Source: Alkalihalobacillus sp. CinArs1 (GTDB lineage: Bacteria; Bacillota; Bacilli; Bacillales; Guptibacillaceae). From it: DNA of 64,000 nt. The translations under genes were made by a program, and so were the position numbers. The notes beneath the pieces are model-generated. The model was not told where the DNA came from. It ran no database searches and saw only the letters and a list, made by a program, of their open reading frames with translations. Position 1 is the first letter of the stretch. The number at the start of each line of letters is the position of its first letter. Of the stretch, positions 41,450-51,368 are shown in pieces. Where the stretch lies: assembly GCF_947387515.1 (NCBI RefSeq), contig NZ_CANDOB010000004.1:1-64000 (forward strand). Reading direction: 5' to 3'.

Positions 41450-42695
41450 GCTATTCATCGTGTTGTTTCAAACCTACTTTAACCGATTAAAATCCAAACC
41501 GTTCATTATTACGACATTAGTAACGATACTCTTTATTTTCTTAATCACAAATCTTCCAAGCATTATGGATTCGTTCGATAAAGATGAAGCTGACCGTGTA
41601 GGCGTAATGAGCTCAGAGTCTTATTATTCTCTTTTAGACCAACAGCTCTCTCTGATGGAGTCCAATATCGAGATTATGCCCTACGAAGGAAGTGAGGAAG
41701 AAGCACAAGAAGCAATAGATTCAGGTGAGATCGATAGTTACCTTGTTTTAGAAAGTACAGAGGACGGGAATCCTCAAGGAGTTTATAAGGCTGAAACAGT
41801 AGCGGAGCAAAAAACCCCGCAAATTCTGCAGTCTGCCCTTCAACAAATAAAGAGCTCGATCGCAGCAGAACAAGCGGGGGTCACCCAGGAGCAACTGCTT
41901 AAGATCGATCAACCAGTAATGTTTGAAAAGATAGCACTTGAAAAAGGAGCCAAAACCGAAGATGAACTGAATCAAGCAAGAGTATTTGTATACATCCTCT
42001 TGTTTGTGATCTACTTCTCTGTCATCTTTTATGGAAACATGGTTGCGGTAGAAGTAGCAGCAGAAAAATCTTCTAGAGTGATGGAAATTCTTATTTCGAG
42101 CGTATCTCCTGTTAAACAAATGTTTGGAAAAATACTAGGGGTAGCGCTATTAGGATTAACTCAGTATGCTGTCATCATTTTGTGTGGTTATTTATTCCTG
42201 AAGTTCAAGGATGATGACTTTACAACAAGTGGGTTTATGTCGTTTCTCGACTTTAGCAATCTATCAGCGTCACTTGTTATCTATGCCGTACTTTTTTTCG
42301 TATTAGGTTACTTGCTTTATGCAACGATCCTTGCCATGGTTGGATCTCTCGTAAGTCGGGCTGAAGAAGTTCAACAAGTCATTCTGCCTGTGCAATTCTT
42401 AATTATCATTGCGTTCTTCATCGCAATGTTTGGGTTATCGACACCATCTGCACCAATCATTACAGTGACATCGTACATCCCATTCTTTACGCCTGTCGTG
42501 ATGTTCTTACGAATAGGTATGCTTTCTGTACCGTTTTGGGAAATCGCACTTAGTCTTGTTCTCTTAGTGGGAACGACGGTGTTCTTTGCAATCCTCGGTG
42601 CAAAAGTTTATAGAGGTGGCGTACTGATGTATGGAAAATCATCATCTATTAAAGACATTGGAAAAGCACTTAAATTATCTAAGAAAGATAATTGA
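41442..42695 (+). CDS. yhaP: YhaP, ABC exporter permease
   Basis: A 417-residue NatB-like permease (ABC-2 type). The first helix (residues about 20-40) is followed by a large extracellular domain of about 150 residues, then five or six helices from about residue 175. The amphipathic motif VAAEKSSRVMEILISSVSP before helix 3 is the ABC-2 coupling region. The ATG at 41442 overlaps the yhaQ stop region; the GTG at 41433 is less likely because the site GTAGGTG is just before the ATG. Same pair order as B. subtilis. Confidence 0.93.
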   Translation: MNKLFIVLFQTYFNRLKSKPFIITTLVTILFIFLITNLPSIMDSFDKDEADRVGVMSSESYYSLLDQQLSLMESNIEIMPYEGSEEEAQEAIDSGEIDSYLVLESTEDGNPQGVYKAETVAEQKTPQILQSALQQIKSSIAAEQAGVTQEQLLKIDQPVMFEKIALEKGAKTEDELNQARVFVYILLFVIYFSVIFYGNMVAVEVAAEKSSRVMEILISSVSPVKQMFGKILGVALLGLTQYAVIILCGYLFLKFKDDDFTTSGFMSFLDFSNLSASLVIYAVLFFVLGYLLYATILAMVGSLVSRAEEVQQVILPVQFLIIIAFFIAMFGLSTPSAPIITVTSYIPFFTPVVMFLRIGMLSVPFWEIALSLVLLVGTTVFFAILGAKVYRGGVLMYGKSSSIKDIGKALKLSKKDN

Positions 42696-42700
42696 TGTTT

Positions 42701-42733
42701 GCCCGTTCAAGTACTTCTTGAACGGGTTTTTTT
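42701..42733 (+). terminator. Terminator of yhaQP
   Basis: CCCGTTCAAG tactt CTTGAACGGG with seven T. Confidence 0.93.
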
Positions 42734-42773
42734 ATGAAGAAACATACAATGCGAACGTGCGCTCTACCTAATG

Positions 42774-42782
42774 TGGTAAAAT
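42774..42782 (+). promoter_or_regulatory. Extended -10 promoter of the yhaON transcript
   Basis: TG-G-TAAAAT at 42774-42782, 35 nt before the yhaO ATG. The -35 is poor. Confidence 0.45.
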
Positions 42783-42816
42783 TAAAGGTAGATAGCAATA
42801 GAAAGGGTGGTAAGCA

Positions 42817-44061
42817 ATGAAAGAAATTTCATTCCTGCACTGTGCGGATCTCCACTTAGACAGACCCTTTTCTGGAGCACAAAGCTTGCCTCCAGATATA
42901 CATAACTTTGTTAAGGATAGTGCACATCGATCGTTACATAAACTGATCGATGTAGCTTTAGAGAACAGCGTTGATTTTGTTTTGTTTGCAGGAGATCTTT
43001 TCGATAGCAGTTATCGAAGCCTGCACTCTCAGATGGTTTTGTACCGTGAACTTCAACGTCTAGATAAAGCAGGAATTCGTAGCTTTCTTTCTCATGGAAA
43101 TCATGACGCTCTCGATGGGGAGTGGAACGCGATCGATTGGCCTAAGAGCAGCTATTTTTTCGGACCGGAAGTAGAGTCTGTTCCTTTCTATCGAGGAAAT
43201 GAGAAGCTTGCTGATATTCATGGGTTTAGTTATCCTCGTCGGCATGTTAGTGAAAATATGTCCACTTATTTTGAACGAATGGATGATGAAAGTTATCAGA
43301 TCGGAATGCTGCACGGAAACGTGGAAGGAAACACGGACCATGCGTCTTATGCCCCTTTTACTTTAAGCGATTTAATCGATAAAAACTTTGATTATTGGGC
43401 GCTCGGTCATATTCATGTTCGAACGATTTTAGTAGAAAATCCACCGATCGTATACCCAGGAAATATACAAGGTGCTCATCGAAAAGAAGTTGGGGAAAAA
43501 GGGTGTTATATCGTATCGATGGACGAAGGGAACATTACGACAACCTTTCACTCTACTTCTGATGTGACATGGCAGAAGGAAACCATCGATCTATCAAAGA
43601 TCGAAACGATTCAGGATCTTCTTCGGATTTGTGAGGAACGCCTTCATGATGAGACGTACAGTTCTGGTGGCCACTTAGTCGAGTTTGAATTCATTGGAAT
43701 CAGCACTCTTCATCATCACTTATTACAAGATGACGTACTTGATGATTTATTGCAGGCTCTTCAAATTGGAAAAGAAGGAGAGCTTGATGGATTCGTATGG
43801 CCTTATAAGCTTTCACTTCATTCTCAGCCATCCTGGGATAGAAATGAGCTTAGAAAGCAGGATGGATTTTTACAAGATTTACTTCACGTTTCAGACTCGT
43901 ACAGCACTGAGGATGTAACAGAAAGCATCGCTCCTCTCTATCATCACAGAAGAGCAAAAAAAGCGTTTCCTCCCATCGAAGATCAAAGTACAGTCGTGGA
44001 AGAGGCTGAAGAATTGCTGCTCTCATATCTAGTAGATGATAAAGGGGGGCGGTCATCATGA
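42817..44061 (+). CDS. yhaO: YhaO, SbcD/Mre11-like metallophosphoesterase
   Basis: A 414-residue calcineurin-type phosphoesterase resembling SbcD/Mre11, probably a nuclease. The metal-binding motifs are in order: CADLHLDRPF, FAGDLFDSS, SHGNHDALD, MLHGNVEG and ALGHIHVR. The C-terminal 130 residues would bind the YhaN ATPase. The stop overlaps the yhaN start (ATGA), so the two subunits are made in equal amounts. Role in DNA end processing or repair is inferred by analogy with SbcCD. Confidence 0.93.
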   Translation: MKEISFLHCADLHLDRPFSGAQSLPPDIHNFVKDSAHRSLHKLIDVALENSVDFVLFAGDLFDSSYRSLHSQMVLYRELQRLDKAGIRSFLSHGNHDALDGEWNAIDWPKSSYFFGPEVESVPFYRGNEKLADIHGFSYPRRHVSENMSTYFERMDDESYQIGMLHGNVEGNTDHASYAPFTLSDLIDKNFDYWALGHIHVRTILVENPPIVYPGNIQGAHRKEVGEKGCYIVSMDEGNITTTFHSTSDVTWQKETIDLSKIETIQDLLRICEERLHDETYSSGGHLVEFEFIGISTLHHHLLQDDVLDDLLQALQIGKEGELDGFVWPYKLSLHSQPSWDRNELRKQDGFLQDLLHVSDSYSTEDVTESIAPLYHHRRAKKAFPPIEDQSTVVEEAEELLLSYLVDDKGGRSS

Positions 44062-46796
44062 AACTGATCGGGTGGCATATTTATGGATTTGGCAAATTTG
44101 AGGACTACAAAGTTTCCACCTTATCAGATCAGCTCCAGACGATATATGGAGAAAATGAAGCTGGTAAGTCGACTTTAATCGCTTTTATAGAGAATGTTTT
44201 ATTTGGTTTTTCTAGTAGAAAAGAAGAGAGCTATTTTGTGAAAAAGTATTCTCGCACTGGTGGGTGTTTGTACTTTGAACTCGATGGAAGCCCAATAACG
44301 ATCGAGCGTACGAGAGGCAAAGCATCTGGAGATGTCATGATTCATTACTTCGACGGCACAATAGGTAGTGAAGAGGACCTTGCTCGATTGTTGAAAGGGA
44401 TGGATCGAAAAACATTTAGACAGCTTTTCTTTTGTAATCTGAACACGTTACATGATCATACTGATCATAGTGAAGAGAGCTGGAACAGCATCCTTTATGA
44501 AGCAGGGATGACAGGGGGCGCATCTCTACTTACGATCGAGAAAGAATTGGAGAAGCGTCAGAGTGAACTGTTCAAGCCTAATGGAAGAAAGCCTCTTATC
44601 AATGCAAAGCTCGAGGAATGGGAAAACACTAAGAAAAGTGTTTATGAACTAGAGAAGCGAAATCGTACGTATAACGAGACGGTAGATAAGATCGAAGCAC
44701 TGAAGAAAAGAATCGAAGAAAATAAGGTAGTGTTGATCTCTTATCAAAAGAAACGCCGAGAGTTAGATTATGAAAAGACAATCTTGCCTTTAGTAAAAGA
44801 ACAAACAAAGTTACATAGGCAGCTAGAGTCTCTTCCTTCACATACTCCATTTCCGGAAGATGGGCTTTCACAACTAGATAAATGGAAAGAGAGAGTCGTC
44901 ATTACTTCCGGTGAGATCGAACAAGTTCAAACCGAGCAGGCAGAGGTTGAGAAAGAGATCACAACTCAGGAACTTCAAGGTCGTCATGATCTCCTTCATC
45001 ATGTGAGCCAGTTGAATGAGCAATTGGTTGTATACCGAACGAAACAAGACGAGAAGAAGCGATTAGAAAAGGAAAAATGGGAGAGAGACAATAAGCTTCA
45101 TTCGAGTTTGAAAGAAGTAGAGCTATCAGAACATCAAATAATTAAGATGGTCACGTCGTTTAGTGCGAAAGAAGAGCTAAAAGCACTCGTTCAGCGTTAT
45201 CAGCGGTCTGATCAACAGTATGATTATTTGAACGACTCACTATTATCTGCACGTGAAGAACTTGAAAGGGAGGAAGGTGAGTACGAAAGGCTACTCGCTC
45301 GAAGAAAGGGTGACCGTCCCAAAGAGCATTCAACAAAAAAATCAACATATCGATCTTCAAATGTCATGCTCTTCATTTCATTAATACTTTTCCTCGGAAT
45401 CGGTATTATTGAAAACTGGTTTTTAGCAATCGGTGCAGCAGTGATTGTAATAGTTGGGGCCATAGTCATGAGGTTGACCGGTGAGAAAAGTGATGAAGAA
45501 CATGCAGAACAGCGCGAACTGAGAAGGCGTTCAGAGAGTGTGAAAGAGCAGGTCGAGCGGTTGAATAGGACGTATACGAAAGCCGCAGAAAAAGTAGATC
45601 AATGGGAGCTAGAAAGGTTCCAGTTGGATGAAGCGTTTGAAAAATGGAAAGCAGACTATTCCTTCCATATTGAACTATCACCAGAACTGATGAGCGAGTT
45701 AGTTGAAAAGGTTGCCGTCATCAAGCAGATGAAACAAGACGCTAAGGTTATTGAGAGGCAAATTGAGGAACTTGACTATGAGATGCGGGTAGTTGAAGAT
45801 GGAATTAAGAAAAAATGTGAAGAAGTCGAGGTCCAATTTCACGACGTAGAGACAGCCATTCAGCAACTCTTGTTAGTAGCAGACAAGCAAAGGGAGACCA
45901 TGCAGCACATTGAAAAACTGCATGATAAGCTATCAAGCCTTAAGCAAAAAGAAAAAAATGAACAAGCAAAGCTTCGTTCATATAACAAGCAGATCGATCA
46001 ATTATTCGTCGAAGCTGAAGTGAATACAGAAGAAGAATTTCGCGTTAAGGGTAATGCGCAAAAAGAAGCGAGGGAACTGTTGAGTCAAAAAGTAATTGTT
46101 GATTCACAACTGGACGGAGCTGAAGATGCCGGTATAAACCATTCCTCAGTTGAAGAGATTGAAGAAGAAAAGGCTGGGATTGAGAAAGAGGAAGGTGTCT
46201 TGATGAAAGAACAACAAAAGCTTTATCAAGATATTGCAACGCATCAGGAACAGCTTCGTACACTTACAGAAGATGGAACGTTAGAAGATCTTCTTTTAAA
46301 AAGTCAGCAAAAGGAAGACGAGCTTCATTCATTAGGGAGAAAGTGGGCAGTGTTTAAAGTCGCCTCAGAGCTTTTACAAAAAGCGAAAGCGAAGTATCAA
46401 GAAGAACGCCTACCAGCTGTGCTACACCATGCTGAGCGCTATTTTTCAGCGATAACGGATGGAAGGTACACTGCGATTCATGCTCCTAAAGACAAGAATG
46501 GTTTTCAAATTCGTCATAGAGATGGTACGGTCTATCTTCCTTCGCAATTAAGCAGAGGGACAGCGGAACAGCTCTATCTTTGTATACGGCTTGCCCTTGT
46601 TTCAGTCACTTCGATAAAATTACCAGTAATATTAGATGATATCTTCGTGAATTTCGATGAAAAGCGCACCGAAGTGGCGAAAGGTTTTATAAAAGAATTT
46701 TCAAAAGAACAGCAAGTGTTGATGCTAACTTGCCATCAAACGACTTTAGATAGCATCGATGATCATGTTATAAAGCTCGAGCGTGTTTTCCATTAG
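44058..46796 (+). CDS. yhaN: YhaN, SbcC/Rad50-like ATPase with membrane segment
   Basis: A 912-residue ATPase; B. subtilis YhaN has 963. Walker A GENEAGKST is near residue 33 and the C-terminal half-site carries QLSRGTAEQLYLCIRLAL and LPVILDDIFVNFDEKR (signature and Walker B). Between them are two long coiled coils. In the middle, residues about 433-475 hold two membrane helices (MLFISLILFLGIGII and LAIGAAVIVIVGAIV) where Rad50 has its zinc hook. So the coiled-coil tip is membrane-inserted, a feature of this family that Rad50 lacks. Paired with YhaO. Confidence 0.93.
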   Translation: MKLIGWHIYGFGKFEDYKVSTLSDQLQTIYGENEAGKSTLIAFIENVLFGFSSRKEESYFVKKYSRTGGCLYFELDGSPITIERTRGKASGDVMIHYFDGTIGSEEDLARLLKGMDRKTFRQLFFCNLNTLHDHTDHSEESWNSILYEAGMTGGASLLTIEKELEKRQSELFKPNGRKPLINAKLEEWENTKKSVYELEKRNRTYNETVDKIEALKKRIEENKVVLISYQKKRRELDYEKTILPLVKEQTKLHRQLESLPSHTPFPEDGLSQLDKWKERVVITSGEIEQVQTEQAEVEKEITTQELQGRHDLLHHVSQLNEQLVVYRTKQDEKKRLEKEKWERDNKLHSSLKEVELSEHQIIKMVTSFSAKEELKALVQRYQRSDQQYDYLNDSLLSAREELEREEGEYERLLARRKGDRPKEHSTKKSTYRSSNVMLFISLILFLGIGIIENWFLAIGAAVIVIVGAIVMRLTGEKSDEEHAEQRELRRRSESVKEQVERLNRTYTKAAEKVDQWELERFQLDEAFEKWKADYSFHIELSPELMSELVEKVAVIKQMKQDAKVIERQIEELDYEMRVVEDGIKKKCEEVEVQFHDVETAIQQLLLVADKQRETMQHIEKLHDKLSSLKQKEKNEQAKLRSYNKQIDQLFVEAEVNTEEEFRVKGNAQKEARELLSQKVIVDSQLDGAEDAGINHSSVEEIEEEKAGIEKEEGVLMKEQQKLYQDIATHQEQLRTLTEDGTLEDLLLKSQQKEDELHSLGRKWAVFKVASELLQKAKAKYQEERLPAVLHHAERYFSAITDGRYTAIHAPKDKNGFQIRHRDGTVYLPSQLSRGTAEQLYLCIRLALVSVTSIKLPVILDDIFVNFDEKRTEVAKGFIKEFSKEQQVLMLTCHQTTLDSIDDHVIKLERVFH

Positions 46797-46825
46797 GAAG
46801 GTATTTTAAAATGAGGTGATTGGAT

Positions 46826-47491
46826 TTGGAAGAAACCTATAAGATCAATCTAGTAGAAGATGAAGAAAACCTTGTCCAAATTTTGAAAACGTATATGGAA
46901 AAAGAGGGATTTGAAGTTAAGACATTTTTGAGTGGTGAAGATGCGATGGACAACATCCACGATTCGTGTCACCTTTGGATTCTCGATATCATGCTTCCTG
47001 GAATAGATGGGTATGAGTTACTTAAGAAGATTAAAGCGGAGAAGGATGTTCCGGTCATCTTTATTTCGGCTAGAGATGAAGATCTCGATCGAATTGTAGG
47101 GCTTGAACTTGGAAGCGATGACTACATCGCTAAACCCTTCATGCCACGAGAGTTGATTATCAGAGCAAAAAAGCTATTGAATCGAGTCTATCAGCAAGCA
47201 TCCCAAAAGAAATACGAAGTATCCGAATATCAAGTAGATCCAATTACTCGCAAAGTTACAGATCGAGGAGAACCGATCGAACTAACGACGAAAGAAATGG
47301 ATTTAATTTTATATTTAGTAGAGCACGTGAATCAAACGTTATCTAGAGAACAAATTCTAACTCATGTTTGGGGAGAAGATTATTTCGGTTCAGATCGAGC
47401 GGTGGATGATGTGATTAGACGTGTTCGGAAGAAAATGCCTCGCATGAATCTAGAGACTTCTTACGGGCTTGGTTACCGGTTGATCACATGA
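46826..47491 (+). CDS. cssR: CssR-like response regulator
   Basis: A 221-residue OmpR-family regulator. The phospho-acceptor is Asp54 (HLWILDIMLPG), with ISARD and KPF at the usual places, and the C-terminal winged helix has SREQILTHVWGEDYFGSDRAVDDVIRRVRKKMP. These stretches closely resemble B. subtilis CssR, which activates htrA and htrB when misfolded secreted proteins build up. The start is the TTG at 46826, 6 nt after GAGGTGAT. It lies 30 nt after yhaN and before yhaM, whereas B. subtilis cssRS is elsewhere beside htrB. It overlaps the kinase gene by 4 nt. Confidence 0.88.
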   Translation: MEETYKINLVEDEENLVQILKTYMEKEGFEVKTFLSGEDAMDNIHDSCHLWILDIMLPGIDGYELLKKIKAEKDVPVIFISARDEDLDRIVGLELGSDDYIAKPFMPRELIIRAKKLLNRVYQQASQKKYEVSEYQVDPITRKVTDRGEPIELTTKEMDLILYLVEHVNQTLSREQILTHVWGEDYFGSDRAVDDVIRRVRKKMPRMNLETSYGLGYRLIT

Positions 47492-48858
47492 ATTTGCTTC
47501 GCGTGAATTTAACGAAACGTATATGGCTGTCGTTTATGATACTCGTTCTACTCGTGGGTGTCGTCATTGCGGTTATTTATCCTTTGTCGATCAAAGGAAC
47601 ACTTACTGAAGAAACGTATCAGATTATTGAATCTGAACAGCAGCGGTATACGTTCCCTGACCGGGACGCCCCTCTCCCTCCTGAGACAGATCAAGATTTC
47701 ATCGAACGAAGGGATGCCTCTCGCTCTGTAGGACACACGCTCATTACTAGATTATATAGAGGGCCACTACAAGGAGACCCAATTCCTGATGCCGTAATCG
47801 TTGAAATGCGTAAAAACGCTCTTGAACAAGAGACGCCAAAAGCGAGATATGAACTTACGTACAATAATCAGGCGTCCCTTTTTTACGTGATCTCAAAAGT
47901 TCAAGTTAATAGTCAGGAAGCATACTTCATCTCCTATATGTGGGATACGTATCGTAATCAGATGATCGAGCGTTTATGGTGGAGACTCATCATCATATTG
48001 GCGTTCGCTATGGTTCTAAGTTTACTCCCTGCGATGTGGATCGCGCGATACTTAAGAAGACCACTAACTGTACTAGGAGAAAGATTTGATCAAATCGCAA
48101 ACCGAAATTGGAAAGAGCCTTTCGTCTGGGAAGGCGATGAAGAGTTCCAAAAGCTATCGAATCAATTCGAATCGATGAGACAAAACTTGATGCGGTATGA
48201 CAAAACTCAAAAGACGTTTATCCAACATGCGTCACATGAGTTAAAAACGCCGATTATGGTTATAAAAAGCTACGCGCAGTCCATTAAAGACGGCGTGATG
48301 CCCGATTCGATGGAGAATACAATGGACGTTATATTGAACGAATCTGACCGGATGGAGCAGAGAGTGAAATCGATGCTCACCTATATAAAACTAGATTCGA
48401 TCGATGAGCCTGAAGGCAGATATGAAACGTTTCGTTTTGGAGGGCTTGCTGAAGAAATTAGGGAACGTTTCATGTATCAACGAGACGATGTAGAGATTTC
48501 GATAACTGGGGAAGACGTCCTGTTAACGGCTGTTCAAGAGCAGATGCTGACTGCGCTCGATAACCTTGTTCAGAACGCCCTTCGATATGCAAAGAGTGAC
48601 ATACAAATCGAAGCGAGAGAAGATGAAAAAAAGACGGTTATCAGCGTCAGTAACAACGGTGAACCGATCTCGTTTAAATCTGGAGAAAAAGAAAGACTGT
48701 TTGAACCATTCCAAAAGGGTGACAAAGGACAGTTTGGCATCGGCCTAGCAATCGTGAAGAAGGTAGCAGAACGTCATCAGGGGTATGCAAAAGTAGAAAA
48801 TGAAGAGGACGGTGTAACCTTCTCTATCGTCATACCAAAAAAAGTGAACATCGATTGA
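47488..48858 (+). CDS. cssS: CssS-like sensor histidine kinase
   Basis: A 456-residue membrane kinase with an N-terminal helix (residues about 12-34), an extracytoplasmic sensor of about 125 residues, a second helix (about 164-186), HAMP linker (RYLRRPLTVLGERFDQI), the phospho-His in ASHELKTPIMVIKSYAQSIKDG (near residue 250) and an ATP domain with NLVQNALRYA and GQFGIGLAIVKKVAERH. The dimerisation helix and HATPase closely resemble CssS. The sensor domain is not conserved enough to judge from memory. ATGA overlap with cssR shows translational coupling. Function: sensing secretion stress, fitting prsA 3 kb downstream. Confidence 0.87.
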   Translation: MNLLRVNLTKRIWLSFMILVLLVGVVIAVIYPLSIKGTLTEETYQIIESEQQRYTFPDRDAPLPPETDQDFIERRDASRSVGHTLITRLYRGPLQGDPIPDAVIVEMRKNALEQETPKARYELTYNNQASLFYVISKVQVNSQEAYFISYMWDTYRNQMIERLWWRLIIILAFAMVLSLLPAMWIARYLRRPLTVLGERFDQIANRNWKEPFVWEGDEEFQKLSNQFESMRQNLMRYDKTQKTFIQHASHELKTPIMVIKSYAQSIKDGVMPDSMENTMDVILNESDRMEQRVKSMLTYIKLDSIDEPEGRYETFRFGGLAEEIRERFMYQRDDVEISITGEDVLLTAVQEQMLTALDNLVQNALRYAKSDIQIEAREDEKKTVISVSNNGEPISFKSGEKERLFEPFQKGDKGQFGIGLAIVKKVAERHQGYAKVENEEDGVTFSIVIPKKVNID

Positions 48859-48889
48859 AACTAAATTGAATCGAACCAGTTGGTTGCTA

Positions 48890-48898
48890 TGCTATACT
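48890..48898 (+). promoter_or_regulatory. Extended -10 promoter of yhaM
   Basis: TG-C-TATACT at 48890-48898, start predicted near 48905 and 25 nt before the yhaM ATG. This gives yhaM its own transcript despite the upstream cssRS. Confidence 0.5.
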
Positions 48899-48930
48899 AA
48901 GAAAATAGATGTTGACACGGAGGTGGAAAG

Positions 48931-49908
48931 ATGAAGGAATCAAAAGGAATCGGGCACTATAAAGTAGGAGAACCGGTCGATCAGTATGTGCTGATCAAAT
49001 CATCATTAAAAGGAGTAGCAAGTAATGGGAAGCCATTTCTTACGCTAATTCTCCAAGATAAAACGGGTGATATCGAAGCGAAATTATGGGACGCTTCTCC
49101 AGAAGATGAAGAGAGCTTTGATGCTCAACAAATCATTAAAGTCACTGGGGATGTGAACAGCTATAGAGGTAGAAACCAGCTTAGAATTAAAACCATTCGT
49201 CTAGCCACTGAAATGGATCAAGTAAAAGTTGGGGATTTTGTTGAATCGGCTCCACTCGAAGTAAATGATATTATGGAAAAAATCACTCAATATATATTTG
49301 AAATGCGTAACCCTCGCATTCAACGAATAACGCGTCATCTCGTAAAAAAACACCAAAATGATTTTCTAACTTTTCCTGCTGCGACAAAAAACCATCATGA
49401 ATTTGTTTCAGGGTTATCGTACCATGTCGTTTCGATGTTAGACCTCGCTAAGTCACTTGCGACTCTCTATCCGTCCCTTGATACGGATCTATTGTATGGA
49501 GGCATCATCTTGCATGATCTTGGGAAAGTCGTCGAGCTATCAGGTTCTGTAGCAGCGAGCTACACGAAGGAAGGTAAGCTACTCGGACACATTTCAATCA
49601 TGGTGAACGAGATCGGACAAGCCGCAAAAGAACTAGAAATCGATGGAGAAGAAGTGACGCTTCTTCAACATATGATTCTTAGCCATCACGGAAAGGCAGA
49701 GTGGGGCAGTCCGAAGCCTCCTATGATTCGAGAAGCAGAAATGCTTCATATGATCGATAACATCGATGCAAAGATGAACATGCTCGACCGTGCGTTAGAT
49801 AAAGTCGAGCCAGGCGAATTCACAGATCGTGTGTTTGCACTTGATAATCGTTCATTCTATAAACCGAATACTCCGGCAACAGTCCAAAAGGAAACAGCCA
49901 AATCATAA
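48931..49908 (+). CDS. yhaM: YhaM 3'-5' exoribonuclease
   Basis: A 325-residue exonuclease that degrades RNA and single-stranded DNA from the 3' end (B. subtilis YhaM, 314 aa). An N-terminal OB-fold (residues about 15-95, [19 protein letters not shown]) is followed by an HD phosphohydrolase domain with [15 protein letters not shown] and [13 protein letters not shown] as metal-binding residues, and [24 protein letters not shown] precedes the ATG. In B. subtilis it follows yhaN directly; here cssRS is inserted between. Confidence 0.96.
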   Translation: MKESKGIGHYKVGEPVDQYVLIKSSLKGVASNGKPFLTLILQDKTGDIEAKLWDASPEDEESFDAQQIIKVTGDVNSYRGRNQLRIKTIRLATEMDQVKVGDFVESAPLEVNDIMEKITQYIFEMRNPRIQRITRHLVKKHQNDFLTFPAATKNHHEFVSGLSYHVVSMLDLAKSLATLYPSLDTDLLYGGIILHDLGKVVELSGSVAASYTKEGKLLGHISIMVNEIGQAAKELEIDGEEVTLLQHMILSHHGKAEWGSPKPPMIREAEMLHMIDNIDAKMNMLDRALDKVEPGEFTDRVFALDNRSFYKPNTPATVQKETAKS

Positions 49909-49919
49909 TGTTGTAGATC

Positions 49920-49954
49920 GATAGAGAAACGCTAAGGAGCGTTTCTCTATTTTA
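49920..49954 (+). terminator. Terminator of yhaM
   Basis: ATAGAGAAACGCT aagg AGCGTTTCTCTAT with TTTT. Confidence 0.9.
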
Positions 49955-50001
49955 CTGTGAGCAAGTCTAATCATTTGTATGGATGTATGGAGGAAAAGAA
50001 G

Positions 50002-51276
50002 ATGAAATTAAGAGATTGGGATCGAAATTTAAAAATTCGTCTGTTTGGTGAAGGGATGATCAACGTTCTGTTCTGGATGTTCTTCCCCTTTATGGCGATC
50101 TATTTTTCTGATTCATTTGGGAAAGGGATGGCAGGACTACTTCTTGTGCTTTCTCAAGTATTTGGTGTCCTAGCAAATCTCGTAGGAGGCTATTGTGCAG
50201 ATAAGTATGGTCGTAAACGAATGATGGTAATCGCCGCGTACGGACAAGGGATAACGTTCCTACTCTTTGCTTATGCAAATTCTCCTTGGCTCGATTCCCC
50301 TATGCTAACTTTCATCAGTTTCTCTATACTTGGCATTTTCGGCGCACTCTATTGGCCTGCTAGTCATGCGATGGTAGCTGACGTTGTGGATGAAAAGGAT
50401 CGAAATACGGTGTTCGCCGTTTTCTATACTGCATTGAATATATCCGTTGTAGTGGGACCAATACTCGGCGGAATTTTCTTCTTCCAGTATCGATTCGGAC
50501 TATTGCTCACGGCTGCGATCGTGAGCTTCGGGATTGCTGTGGTGATTAGTACATTCATTCGAGAAACGGCTCCAGAGCAAATGGATAAAAAGCTCGTGAA
50601 AGATTCATCTACTAAGTGGTATGGGTTTATGAAAGAGCAGTTGCGAGACTATAAGGTTATCGTTCAGGACAGAGTGTTTCTACTCTTCATTCTGGCAGGA
50701 ATTTTCGTTGCGCAGACATTTATGCAACTTGATCTCTTGATCGCGGTCTACCTTAGTGAGTCTGTACCAGAACAATCTGTACTCTTCAATATTCAAGCAG
50801 ATGGGAAGCAAATCTTCGGATGGCTCATTGCTGAAAACGGCTTACTAGTTGCGCTATTAACTGTCTATATGACTACAAGAATGAATCACTTCAAAGAGAA
50901 AACGGTGTTCATTGCTTCTTGCTTTATTTATACGTTTAGTATGCTTGTGTTTGGATTTACCACCCACGTATGGGTGCTTGTTTTTGCGATGTTCCTGTTT
51001 ACGATGGCGGAGCTTATGGTTGTCGGCATTCAGGAAGGGTTTGTTTCAAGGTTAGCGCCAGAACATATGAGAGGGCAATACTTTGCAGCAGCTAGTCTCC
51101 GGTTTACGATCGGTAGAACGATTGCCCCACTAGCCATCCCATTAACTGCTCTAGTAGGGTTTACGTGGACATTCTCTATCATCGGTTTATTAGCTATTAT
51201 CGCAGCACTATTGTATTACGTGATGTTTCGATTAAGAGAGGCAAAGGAAGAAGTGGTCCATCAAAGCGTTCTATGA
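50002..51276 (+). CDS. Major facilitator superfamily transporter
   Basis: A 424-residue 12-helix drug:H+ antiporter-type MFS protein. The loop 2-3 signature GGYCADKYGRKRMM is canonical, and the motif C-like ISVVVGPILGG lies in helix 5. Closest in type to YttB-like or MdtH-like exporters; the substrate is unknown. The ATG at 50002 is preferred, with GGAGGA 7 nt before it. It is not part of the B. subtilis yhaM-yhaL order, so it is probably a later insertion. Confidence 0.88.
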   Translation: MKLRDWDRNLKIRLFGEGMINVLFWMFFPFMAIYFSDSFGKGMAGLLLVLSQVFGVLANLVGGYCADKYGRKRMMVIAAYGQGITFLLFAYANSPWLDSPMLTFISFSILGIFGALYWPASHAMVADVVDEKDRNTVFAVFYTALNISVVVGPILGGIFFFQYRFGLLLTAAIVSFGIAVVISTFIRETAPEQMDKKLVKDSSTKWYGFMKEQLRDYKVIVQDRVFLLFILAGIFVAQTFMQLDLLIAVYLSESVPEQSVLFNIQADGKQIFGWLIAENGLLVALLTVYMTTRMNHFKEKTVFIASCFIYTFSMLVFGFTTHVWVLVFAMFLFTMAELMVVGIQEGFVSRLAPEHMRGQYFAAASLRFTIGRTIAPLAIPLTALVGFTWTFSIIGLLAIIAALLYYVMFRLREAKEEVVHQSVL

Positions 51277-51368
51277 TGAAACAATGGTATATTCCTTTCT
51301 ATTCATTCATAAAGTGTAGTAATCTGAAGAGCTTGTACTTAGAAGTGAATGAAGGGGAGGGGCAAAAG

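Noticed and set aside
41748-42119. 123-codon minus-strand frame in yhaP
   Set aside because: Antisense shadow of a membrane protein gene; no ribosome site or promoter.
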